From NCBI GenBank assembly GCA_019120375.1, contig DWVE01000027.1, positions 1-64,000 on the forward strand: a DNA stretch of 64,000 nucleotides. Reading direction: 5' to 3'. Below the pieces are notes generated by a model. It was not told the DNA's origin. It worked only from the letters and a program-made list of their open reading frames with translations, and made no database searches. Every line of letters begins with the position of its first letter. The first letter of the stretch is position 1. A program made the translations under genes and the position numbers. This DNA comes from Allofournierella_A excrementavium. GTDB lineage: Bacteria > Bacillota > Clostridia > Oscillospirales > Ruminococcaceae. This document shows positions 8,159 through 14,846 of this stretch, in pieces.

Positions 8159-9658
8159 TCAGCCCTTTGCGCGGAACAGGCTGTAAGGCTGCAAAACGCC
8201 GTCGTACTCCTGGTACTCGGTGCACACCAGCTCGTAGCCCTCCATCTCGTAGAGGGCGCCTTCCTCCCGGGTCACGATGAAGTCGAAGGCGTTTTCGGCC
8301 ACCATCTGGCGCACCGGCTGCTCCAGTTCTTCCCAGTTGGAAAGGTTCGTGCGGCAGAAGAACCGGCAGGAGGGCAGAATGCCGCTGGCAAGATAAAACC
8401 CTCCGTCCAGAAAGCCGTAGTTGAGCAGGCTCTCGCCGCCCTCGGCCTTGATGATGGCGGCAAACTTCGTCTGCACCAGATCCTCTTTTTTGAGGGCCAT
8501 GAAGCTCACGTTGGGGCTGGCCAGCGCCTCCAGCGCCAGCGAGGCGGCCAGACACACCGCGCACCCGGCGGCGGCGAGCCGCGGGGCCTCAAAGCGCAGG
8601 GGCAGCCGCCGCAAAAGGGAAAGCAGGGGCACAAAGCCCAGGGGGGCGAACACCGCCAGGGGCAGCCCGTAGTAGGGCCAGCCCATGGAGCCGCACCAGA
8701 TGAAGAAGGCGGTGAAAAAGGCCATCGCCGCCAGGGCGGCCCGCCCGGCGCCGGTGAGCAGCCGGGGTGCGAAGAGCAGCCATGCGCCGCCCAAGAGGGC
8801 AAGGCCCATCCACACCGGGTTCGAGGTGAGGGTGGAAAGCCCGCTCACCGCCATGTTGTAAAAGGGAACGGTCCAGTTGGAGGGCGTGTCGGAATAGGAG
8901 GTGAAGTTGGTGACGAAATAGGTCCCGAACAAATCGCCCAGACTGTTATGGAAGGCAAAATACGCCAGCACCGGCACGCTCACCGCGGCCATGCCGCCAA
9001 GAAAGGCCCCGCAGGCCTTGAGGGCGGAGGAAAAGGACTTTCCCCCCAGCCACAGCCAGAAGGCAAGGCAGGCCATCCAGGCAAAGTGCAGCCCCAGCAG
9101 GGTGTATTTCACCCAGAACACCGCCCCCGCCGCAAGACCGTTGGCAAACACCAGCCAGAGGCCGGGCCGCACCGCGCCTTCCTCCTTGAAGGCCCGCAGC
9201 AGGCACCACAGGGAGAAGGCCAGCAGCGGCAGGCACAGCTCCTCGGCGCTGTCGCCCTGGGCGAAGGCGGGGCTGGAATAGACCACGCCCGCCACAAGGG
9301 GCACCGTCAGAAGGCTGAGGTGCTCCGGGCAGAAGAGGGACACGCTTTTCAGGCTGAACCACAAAAAGGCCGCCCCAGCCGCCACCTCCCACAGCCAGAC
9401 GCCGAAGAAGCTGGAATCGCTCACCAGTGCCGCCGCGGCGTGGAGGAAGTAGAGCAGCGGGCCCTTGTGGTCCAACAGGTCCCGGTAGGGCACCAGCCCC
9501 TCCAGCATGCCCCGGCCGATGGTGAAGTAGATGTTGGCGTCGCCCCAGTCGTTGGTGGGGTAGAGGGGCGACGAGCGGGAGCAGACGGCCAGCGCCGCCG
9601 CGGCGCACAAAAGGCACCACAGGGCGGCGAAAAGCTGCCGTTTGCGGGACGTCTCCAT
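8159..9658 (-). CDS. Polytopic membrane protein, GT-C/ArnT-PMT-like glycosyltransferase
   Basis: 499 residues with about ten hydrophobic segments. Near the N-terminus, after the first membrane helix, is DWGDANIYFTIGRGMLEG followed by PYRDLLDHKGPLLYF, the first-loop acidic signature of GT39-like (PMT/ArnT) lipid-linked sugar transferases. The C-terminal 90 residues form a soluble extracellular domain (CRFFCRTNLSNWEELEQPVRQMV..DFIVTREEGALYEMEGYELV). The ATG at 9658 is chosen because AGGAGG precedes it by nine bases; the longer frame runs back through the T-box terminator. Substrate unknown. It is the first gene after a Phe T-box and precedes pheS, an unexpected place for this family. Confidence 0.75.
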   Translation of the reverse strand: METSRKRQLFAALWCLLCAAAALAVCSRSSPLYPTNDWGDANIYFTIGRGMLEGLVPYRDLLDHKGPLLYFLHAAAALVSDSSFFGVWLWEVAAGAAFLWFSLKSVSLFCPEHLSLLTVPLVAGVVYSSPAFAQGDSAEELCLPLLAFSLWCLLRAFKEEGAVRPGLWLVFANGLAAGAVFWVKYTLLGLHFAWMACLAFWLWLGGKSFSSALKACGAFLGGMAAVSVPVLAYFAFHNSLGDLFGTYFVTNFTSYSDTPSNWTVPFYNMAVSGLSTLTSNPVWMGLALLGGAWLLFAPRLLTGAGRAALAAMAFFTAFFIWCGSMGWPYYGLPLAVFAPLGFVPLLSLLRRLPLRFEAPRLAAAGCAVCLAASLALEALASPNVSFMALKKEDLVQTKFAAIIKAEGGESLLNYGFLDGGFYLASGILPSCRFFCRTNLSNWEELEQPVRQMVAENAFDFIVTREEGALYEMEGYELVCTEYQEYDGVLQPYSLFRAKG

Positions 9659-9683
9659 TGCAGCGCTTCCTCCTTTCGGGGCA

Positions 9684-9945
9684 GAAAAAAACGGCCTCGC
9701 CCCCGTGTTTTCACAGGGACGAAGCCGGTCAAACGCTCCGCGGTACCACCCGGTTTTTTGCTCGTTGAGCAAACACTCAAACTCCCGGTAACGGGGGAGA
9801 AGCCCGTCTCTGCCTACTGCCCTGAGGGTTCAGCAAAGCCGCTCGGAAGGGAACTTCACCTCCGTTTCCGCCGCAGGGCCCTTGCAGCCGGGGGGCCCCT
9901 CTCTGTGCCGGGAAAACGGCGCTACTTTCCTTCGTCAGCGCGTTT
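9684..9945 (-). promoter_or_regulatory. T-box riboswitch, phenylalanine type (UUC specifier)
   Basis: The minus strand carries the T-box sequence GGTGGTACCGCG (9750-9739) followed by a 15-bp terminator hairpin (9726-9693) with a run of seven T. Upstream is stem I, starting near 9936, with the GAAGGAAAGTAGC lead-in, an AGAGAG-type element (9905-9898), and GTGAAGTTCCCTTCCGAG. In this segment TTC (9853-9851) sits in the specifier position, hence a Phe-specific element. Known mechanism: uncharged tRNA-Phe pairs its anticodon with the specifier and its CCA end with the T-box bulge, preventing termination. It would control the membrane-protein gene, pheS and pheT together. Confidence 0.93.
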
Positions 9946-9954
9946 ACAAAGCCA

Positions 9955-9983
9955 ATCATAGCACACCCGAAGCCTTTTTGCAA
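9955..9983 (-). promoter_or_regulatory. Sigma-A type promoter of the T-box/phe operon
   Basis: TTGCAA (9983-9978), a 17-base spacer and TATGAT (9960-9955) on the minus strand. Initiation about seven bases later would start the transcript just upstream of stem I of the T-box. Confidence 0.85.
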
Positions 9984-10007
9984 GCGGAAAAGACAGGTTT
10001 CGCCGCC

Positions 10008-10036
10008 TTGCCAACCGGGCCGGGCCGTGATAGGAT
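10008..10036 (+). promoter_or_regulatory. Sigma-A type promoter of acpS-mazF
   Basis: TTGCCA (10008-10013), a 17-base spacer and TAGGAT (10031-10036) give a short leader of about 25 bases before acpS. It is back to back with the T-box promoter, so the two diverge from roughly 50 bases. Confidence 0.65.
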
Positions 10037-10067
10037 AGGTTTGAACGGGAAAAGGAGGCGGAGAGCC

Positions 10068-10442
10068 ATGATCGCAGGCGTGGGCGTGGACATGGTGCGC
10101 ATCGAACGGATGGAAAAAAGCCTTGGCAGCGAGGCCTTTTGGCAGCGGGTGTTCGGCGAGGAGGAGCGGGCCTTCCTGGAAAAGCTGCCCCCGGCCCGGC
10201 GGGCGGCCAGCGCGGCGGCGAACTTTGCCGCCAAGGAGGCTTTTTTGAAGGCCTGCGGCAAAGGGCTGGGCGGCTTTGCGCTGGCGGACATCCAGGCGCT
10301 GCGGGCCGAAAGCGGCGCGCCCTGCTACGCGCTGAAAGGCGCGGCGGCGGCCCACATGGCCGAAAACGGGCTGCACGCCAGCCTTTCTTTGAGCCACGAG
10401 GGGGGCCTTGCCGCCGCCTTCGCGGTGCTGGAAAAGGGCTGA
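10068..10442 (+). CDS. acpS: Holo-[acyl-carrier-protein] synthase
   Basis: 124 residues, the normal length. It transfers 4'-phosphopantetheine from CoA to the serine of apo-ACP, activating fatty acid synthesis. The magnesium-site Asp lies in GVGVDMVRIERM, and the second family motif is present as ANFAAKEAFLKACGKGLGGF with the catalytic Glu/Lys pair. SLSHEGGLAAAFAVLE closes the fold. GGAGG precedes the ATG by about nine bases. It is followed after 107 bases by mazF, an order that partly recalls the acpS-alr-mazEF region of Bacillus, but alr and mazE are missing here. Confidence 0.96.
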   Translation: MIAGVGVDMVRIERMEKSLGSEAFWQRVFGEEERAFLEKLPPARRAASAAANFAAKEAFLKACGKGLGGFALADIQALRAESGAPCYALKGAAAAHMAENGLHASLSLSHEGGLAAAFAVLEKG

Positions 10443-10549
10443 TTAAACCCCGGCTGTGCCGGGCATACTACCACCGAGGCCCCGCGCAACAGGGCGGGGG
10501 CAGCCATCGCCGCCTTTGTGAGGCGGCCGACATCGGAGGGTAGAGTTAC
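10443..10549 (+). promoter_or_regulatory. Structured intercistronic leader of mazF
   Basis: 107 bases without room for an antitoxin gene. Three short hairpins lie in series: CCCGGC/GCCGGG (10449-10463), CCCCGC/GCGGGG (10480-10499) and GCCGCCT/AGGCGGC (10509-10527). CGGAGGG follows at about nine bases from the mazF ATG. None is followed by a T run, so they are not intrinsic terminators; they may affect translation or stability of mazF. Confidence 0.4.
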
Positions 10550-10900
10550 ATGGAAGTACACAGAGGTGAAGTGTTTTACGCAGACCTCAGCCCGGTGGTG
10601 GGCTCGGAACAGGGGGGCGTGCGCCCGGTGCTCATTTTGCAGAACGACGTGGGCAACCGCCACAGCCCCACGGTGATCGCCGCGGCCATCACCTCCAAGC
10701 AGGACAAGACCCGCCTGCCCACCCACATCCCGCTGCCGGCGTCCACCTGCGGCCTGACGAGGGACTCCATCGTTTTGCTGGAGCAGATCCGCACGCTGGA
10801 CAAGCGCCGCCTGCGGGAAAAGACCGGTGCGCTGCCGCCGGAGGCCCAGCAGAAGGTGGATCAGGCGCTGGGCATCAGCGTGGGCCTGCGCACCACCTGA
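10550..10900 (+). CDS. mazF: MazF/PemK-family endoribonuclease toxin
   Basis: 116 residues. MazF enzymes cut mRNA at short sequence motifs and are normally held inactive by MazE. The fold-defining elements are visible: RGEVFYADLSPVVGSEQGGVRPVLILQND (with the conserved Gly-x-Arg-Pro loop), SPTVIAAAITSK (the catalytic-site Thr/Ser strand), LTRDSIVLLEQIRTLDKRRL and a C-terminal helix. The length fits EndoA of Bacillus. No mazE-like gene lies upstream (only a 107-base structured gap after acpS) or downstream (a terminator follows after 14 bases). The cognate antitoxin, if there is one, must be elsewhere. Confidence 0.93.
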   Translation: MEVHRGEVFYADLSPVVGSEQGGVRPVLILQNDVGNRHSPTVIAAAITSKQDKTRLPTHIPLPASTCGLTRDSIVLLEQIRTLDKRRLREKTGALPPEAQQKVDQALGISVGLRTT

Positions 10901-10914
10901 AAAAGCACAAAAAA

Positions 10915-10943
10915 GACCCGCCGGGCGGCCTGCCCGGCGGGTC
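10915..10943. terminator. Bidirectional intrinsic terminator between mazF and murC
   Basis: GACCCGCCGGGC pairs with GCCCGGCGGGTC. The plus strand continues TTTTG, and the minus strand continues TTTTTTG, so it closes both convergent genes. Confidence 0.9.
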
Positions 10944-10956
10944 TTTTGTTCGTTTT

Positions 10957-12330
10957 TTATTGCAGCATCATGCGGGCGGCTTTGTAAACGTCGCCGCAGC
11001 CCAGCGTCAGCACCAGGTCGCCCGGCTCGGCGTTGGCCTTGATGTAGTCGGCGGCCTCCTTGAGGCCCGCCACCGTCACACAGCCGGGGATCAGCGCGGC
11101 AAGATCCTCGCTCTTCACGCTGCCGTCGTCCACCTCGCGGCTGCCCATGATGGGGGTCAGCACCACCCGGTCAGCGGCGGAAAGCACCTCGGCGAACTCG
11201 TGCAGCAGCGCCCGGGTGCGGCTGTAGGTGAAGGGCTGGTCCACCGCCCACACCCGCTTGAAGCCCAGTTCCTTGGCGGTGGCCAGGGTGGCGGCCACCT
11301 CGGTGGGATGGTGGGCGTAGTCGTCCACGATGGTCACGCCGTTCACCTCGCCCAGCACCTCGAAACGCCGCCCGGCGCCCGAGAAGCTGCGGGCCGCCGC
11401 CTCGGCGGCGCTGGCCTCCAGGCCCAGCGCCCGGGCGCAGCTGACCATGGCAAGCGCGTTGTAGATGTTGTGGTAGCCCGGGGTGGAAAGGCACAGGTGG
11501 GCGTAGTAGTTGTCCCACTCCAGCACGTCGAACTCATAGAAGCCGGGCTTATACTCCCGGATGTTGGCGGCCCGGTAGTCCGCCGATTTCTGGATGCCGA
11601 AGGTGCGCACGTTGCGGTCGATGCTGTTGATGACCTGGATGACGCCCTCGTCGTCGGCGTTGGCCACGATGGTGTTGGTGGCCATCAGCGCGAATTTCTT
11701 GAAGGCCAGCTTCAGCTGGCCCATGGTGCCGTAGTAGTCCAGATGGTCGTTGTCAATGTTCAGGAGCACCGCGATGTGGGGCGTCAGCCGCAGGAAGGTC
11801 TCGGCATACTCGCAGGCCTCCACCACGATGCAGCTGCCGGTGCCGGCCTTGCCGTAGCCGCCGATGAGGGGCAGCTTGCCGCCGATGACCGCCGCGGGGT
11901 CCCGGCCCGCCAGTTCCAGCATGGTGGTGATCATGCAGGTGGTGGTGGTCTTGCCGTGGGTGCCCGCCACGCACACGCTGTGGGGGTACAGCCGGCTCAC
12001 ATAGCCCAGCAGCACGCTGCGCTCCAGGGTGGGGATGCCCCGGGCGTCCGCCTCCTGCAGTTCGGGGTTGTCGTCGTGGATGGCCGCCGAGTAGATCACC
12101 ATGTCCGCCCCGACCACGTTCTGCGGGTCGTGGCCCATGTACACGGTGATGCCCAGGGCGCGCTCCGCGTCGATGATGGAGCCTTCGTTCACGTCGCTGC
12201 CGCTGATCTCGTAGCCGCGGGAATTGAGGATCTGCACCAGCGGATACATGCCGCTGCCGCCGATGCCGATGAAATGCAGGTGTTTCACGCCCCGGAGAAG
12301 CCCGGGGTTGTAACCGCCGATGTAGCTCAT
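10957..12330 (-). CDS. murC: UDP-N-acetylmuramate-L-alanine ligase
   Basis: 457 residues. It adds the first amino acid of the peptidoglycan stem peptide to UDP-MurNAc in the cytoplasm. Seen: the N-terminal nucleotide-fold glycine loop HFIGIGGSGM (residues 19-28), the Mur-ligase ATP loop AGTHGKTTTT (122-131), EACEY with the central carboxylates, NIDNDHLDYYG (magnesium site), and the C-terminal DDYAHHPTEVAATL and QPFTYSRT. The start at 12330 has GAGGTG six bases upstream; a frame running 66 codons further back passes through the promoter and is not coding. It lies alone between two convergent/divergent neighbours. Confidence 0.97.
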   Translation of the reverse strand: MSYIGGYNPGLLRGVKHLHFIGIGGSGMYPLVQILNSRGYEISGSDVNEGSIIDAERALGITVYMGHDPQNVVGADMVIYSAAIHDDNPELQEADARGIPTLERSVLLGYVSRLYPHSVCVAGTHGKTTTTCMITTMLELAGRDPAAVIGGKLPLIGGYGKAGTGSCIVVEACEYAETFLRLTPHIAVLLNIDNDHLDYYGTMGQLKLAFKKFALMATNTIVANADDEGVIQVINSIDRNVRTFGIQKSADYRAANIREYKPGFYEFDVLEWDNYYAHLCLSTPGYHNIYNALAMVSCARALGLEASAAEAAARSFSGAGRRFEVLGEVNGVTIVDDYAHHPTEVAATLATAKELGFKRVWAVDQPFTYSRTRALLHEFAEVLSAADRVVLTPIMGSREVDDGSVKSEDLAALIPGCVTVAGLKEAADYIKANAEPGDLVLTLGCGDVYKAARMMLQ

Positions 12331-12405
12331 TTGGGTCACCTCAAAAACGTAATGGGGCGAAGCGCGCTCCGCCCGTTGCCGGAGAAAAGTGTTATCCTGC
12401 TTTCC

Positions 12406-12435
12406 ATTATATAATTTTTTTGCGGCGAAATAAAC
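12406..12435 (-). promoter_or_regulatory. Candidate murC promoter
   Basis: A consensus TATAAT lies on the minus strand at 12411-12406, with a poor -35 (TTTATT, 17 bases upstream). It would give a leader of about 70 bases. Confidence 0.5.
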
Positions 12436-12661
12436 ACTCAAAAGGCAAAAAATGCCGCTGTTTTTGCAAATTGTCCTTTTCGGCCCCCGCGCAGGGGCCT
12501 TTTTTCGGGATTTTGCCCTCCGGCGCAAAAGGGGGCCAAAGGGGCCGAAAGGCCGGTCCGGCGTTCACTTTTGCGCTTTGCGGCGCATACCATGGGTCAA
12601 ATCGGCACAAGAACGGCCCGGGCGCACAAATGCCCGCGCCCGGTGCGAGGGGGGAAGGGCG
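12436..12661 (+). other. Intergenic region upstream of dpaA, with a plus-strand hairpin terminator and a sporulation-type promoter candidate
   Basis: No gene is visible between murC and dpaA. GGCCCC/GGGGCC (12482-12499) followed by six T forms a plus-strand terminator, although no gene precedes it. At 12567-12593, AC, 17 bases and CATACCAT resemble a mother-cell promoter of the sigma-K/sigma-E type (CATA-containing -10), which would fit expression of dpaAB late in sporulation. The region is GC-rich with several short inverted repeats (about 12525-12560). Confidence 0.35.
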
Positions 12662-13462
12662 ATGGAACAAAAACGGCCCGGGGTGTTCGCGGTGATCGGC
12701 GAGGACGCCCGTCAGAAGGCGGCGGCGGACTACCTGGGGGAAAAGGGATTCGAGGTGTGCGGCCCGGAGGGGCTGCCCCGGGCGGACTGGGTGCTGCTGC
12801 CCATGCCGCTGACGGCGGACGGGGCGGCGCTGGAGCAGCTGCTGAAAAAGGCAAGGCCCGGCACTGCGGCCTTCGGCGGCCGGGTGAGCGACGGGGCAAA
12901 GGCGGCGGCCGCCGCCGCGGGCATCGAACTTGCGGACTATCTGGGGCGGGAGGAGCTGGCGCGCCTGAACGCCATCCCCACGGCGGAGGGGTGCATCGGC
13001 CTCATTTTGCAGAACCGGCGGCGCACTGTCTGGGGCAGCGCCGTGCTGGTGCTGGGCTACGGGCGGTGCGGTCAGGCGCTGGCGGTGCGGCTGGCGGCGC
13101 TGGGGGCCCGCGTCACGGTGGCGGCCCGCAGCCCCGGCCAGCGGGCGCTGGCCATGAGCCAGGGGCTGGCCGCCGCGCCCATGGAGGCGGTGGACGGCCT
13201 GCTGGAGAGCACCGACGTGGCGGTGAACACGGTGCCCGCCCCGGTGCTGGGGGCACAGCGGCTGAAACAGCTGCCGAAGGACGCGCTGGTCATCGACCTG
13301 GCCAGCCTGCCCGGCGGCACCGATTTTGAGGCGGCGAAGGAGCTGGGGGTGCGGGCCATCCACGCCCTCAGCCTGCCCGCCCGGTGCGCGCCGGTGACGG
13401 CGGGCCAGTTCGTGGCCCAGGCGGTGCTTGCCATGCTGAGAGAAAGGGGAGAGGGGATTTGA
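12662..13462 (+). CDS. dpaA: Dipicolinate synthase subunit A
   Basis: 266 residues (family about 290). With DpaB it converts 4-hydroxytetrahydrodipicolinate to dipicolinic acid in the mother cell; the product loads the spore core with calcium. The N-terminal half (VFAVIGEDARQKAAADYLGEKGFEV) is the SpoVFA domain, and the C-terminal half is a NAD(P)-binding fold with VLVLGYGRCGQALAVRLAALGARVTVAARS. VIDLASLPGGTDFEAA and ARCAPVTAGQFVAQAV are typical of the family. GGGGGG precedes the ATG by about nine bases. A start further upstream would run through the promoter region. It overlaps dpaB by one base. Confidence 0.95.
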   Translation: MEQKRPGVFAVIGEDARQKAAADYLGEKGFEVCGPEGLPRADWVLLPMPLTADGAALEQLLKKARPGTAAFGGRVSDGAKAAAAAAGIELADYLGREELARLNAIPTAEGCIGLILQNRRRTVWGSAVLVLGYGRCGQALAVRLAALGARVTVAARSPGQRALAMSQGLAAAPMEAVDGLLESTDVAVNTVPAPVLGAQRLKQLPKDALVIDLASLPGGTDFEAAKELGVRAIHALSLPARCAPVTAGQFVAQAVLAMLRERGEGI

Positions 13463-14037
13463 TGGAGAAAAAGCGCGTGGTGTGGGCGATGTGCGGCAGT
13501 TTCTGCACCTTTGAAAAGACGCTGGGCGTGATGGAGGCCATGGTGCGCAGCGGGGTGGAGGTGCTGCCGCTGATGAGCTTCAACGCCGCCGGGCTGGACA
13601 CCCGCTTCGGCACGGCGGAAAGCTGGAAGAAAAAGGTGGAGGCCGTCACCGGCCACAAGCCCATCGAGACGCTGCAGGGCGCGGAGCCCCTGGGCCCGCA
13701 GAACATGGCGGACGCAATGGTCATCGCCCCCTGCACCGGGGCCACCCTGGCAAAGCTGGCCGCCGGCATCAGCGACACGCCGGTGACCCTGGGGGCCAAG
13801 AGCATGCTGCGGGGGGCAAAGCCGCTGGTGCTGGCGGTGAGCACCAACGACGGGCTGGCCGCCAGCATGGAAAATCTGGCACGGCTCATCAACCGCAAGA
13901 ACTTCTATCTGGTGCCCTTCGCCCAGGACGACTGGCTGAAAAAGCCCGCCAGCCTGCAGAGCGACTACTCCCTCATCGGCGACACGCTGGAGTGCGCCAT
14001 GCGGGGCCGCCAGCTGCAGCCGGTGCTTACAGAATGA
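13462..14037 (+). CDS. dpaB: Dipicolinate synthase subunit B
   Basis: 191 residues, a flavoprotein-like subunit (SpoVFB). Family features: VVWAMCGSFCTFEKTLGVMEAMV at the N-terminus, LMSFNAAGLDTRFG, MVIAPCTGATLAKLAAGISDTPVTLGAKSMLR in the phosphopantothenoylcysteine decarboxylase-like fold, and VLAVSTNDGLAASMENLARL. The start ATG shares its A with the TGA of dpaA (TGATG), so translation is coupled, and AGGGGA lies upstream within dpaA. Together the pair is strong evidence that the host makes endospores. Confidence 0.96.
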   Translation: MEKKRVVWAMCGSFCTFEKTLGVMEAMVRSGVEVLPLMSFNAAGLDTRFGTAESWKKKVEAVTGHKPIETLQGAEPLGPQNMADAMVIAPCTGATLAKLAAGISDTPVTLGAKSMLRGAKPLVLAVSTNDGLAASMENLARLINRKNFYLVPFAQDDWLKKPASLQSDYSLIGDTLECAMRGRQLQPVLTE

Positions 14038-14046
14038 AAAAACGGC

Positions 14047-14070
14047 CCCCGGAGCGCGTTTGCTCCGGGG
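14047..14070. terminator. Terminator between dpaB and the cyclo-ligase gene
   Basis: CCCCGGAGC pairs with GCTCCGGGG across a six-base loop. On the plus strand ACTGTTTTG follows; on the minus strand the stem is followed by GGCCGTTTTTT, the better terminator, and it lies 12 bases beyond the cyclo-ligase stop. Confidence 0.75.
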
Positions 14071-14082
14071 ACTGTTTTGCGT

Positions 14083-14652
14083 TCAAAGGATGCCCCGCTC
14101 GGTGATGACAAGGTCGGCGGGCAGGTCGAATTCGTCGGCGGGCAGGCGGGGGAACACCGCCGCCGACGGGCAGAAAACCACCCGCGCCGCCCCGCTGCGG
14201 GCGAAAAACCGGTCGTAAAAGCCGCCGCCGTGGCCAAGCCGCGCGCCATCCGGCGCGGCGGCCAGACAGGGGGCCACGATGAGGTCGATGGCCGCCGGGT
14301 CCACCACCGGCAGGGTGCAGGGCGGCTCCAGGATGCCGTAGGGGCCGGGCCGCAGGGCGAACAGCGCCGCCACCCGGTGGGCCTCCATCCGGCCCGCCTC
14401 GCACTGGCGGGGCAGGCAGAGGGCGCGGCCCTGGCGCAGCGCCGCCTGCAGAAGGGGCCGGGTGTCCGGCTCCGAGGGGGTGCTCACAAAGCACATCACC
14501 GTGCGGGCGGTGTTCCACACCGGCAGCACCCGCAGGTATTCGAACATGGCCTCGCCCCAGCGGGCCGTGTCCTCGGGGGTGCAGTCCGCAAGGCGGGCAC
14601 GGGCTTCGGCCCGCGCTTCGCGCTTTTGTTCGCGGATGCTTTTCTGTTCCAT
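14083..14652 (-). CDS. 5-formyltetrahydrofolate cyclo-ligase
   Basis: 189 residues, the usual size. It converts 5-formyl-THF to 5,10-methenyl-THF with ATP, returning stored folate to the one-carbon pool. Diagnostic motifs: EQKREARAEARARL near the N-terminus (basic substrate region), FVSTPSEPDTRPLL, PRQCEAGRMEAHRV, and the phosphate loop LIVAPCLAAAPDGARLGHGGGFYDRFF. The ATG at 14652 is favoured; upstream in-frame residues lack a clear ribosome site, and GAGGCGG is seen about eight bases before it. It is monocistronic, facing dpaB. Confidence 0.94.
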   Translation of the reverse strand: MEQKSIREQKREARAEARARLADCTPEDTARWGEAMFEYLRVLPVWNTARTVMCFVSTPSEPDTRPLLQAALRQGRALCLPRQCEAGRMEAHRVAALFALRPGPYGILEPPCTLPVVDPAAIDLIVAPCLAAAPDGARLGHGGGFYDRFFARSGAARVVFCPSAAVFPRLPADEFDLPADLVITERGIL

Positions 14653-14742
14653 GCGGGGCCGCCTCTTTTCCTGCCATATCCACCCCATTATACCACCGTC
14701 CCCCTCGTTTTTTAAACAAATTGTGGAAATTTTGTGCAGCCC

Positions 14743-14772
14743 TTGTGCCGCACAGTAAAATTTATGTATAAT
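14743..14772 (+). promoter_or_regulatory. Candidate promoter of the D,D-carboxypeptidase gene
   Basis: TTGTGC (14743-14748), an 18-base spacer and the consensus TATAAT (14767-14772). The resulting leader of about 70 bases holds a GC-rich inverted repeat around 14784-14810. Confidence 0.6.
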
Positions 14773-14846
14773 ATTTCAGAACATGCCCGTGCCCCGCTTT
14801 TGCGGGCGCGGTTTCGGATATTCTGAAAAGCAAAGGGACGTTGGGC

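Noticed and set aside
12331..12528. 66-codon N-terminal extension of murC
   Set aside because: It would cross the promoter and T-rich leader; the ATG at 12330 has GAGGTG at the right distance and matches the family's N-terminus.
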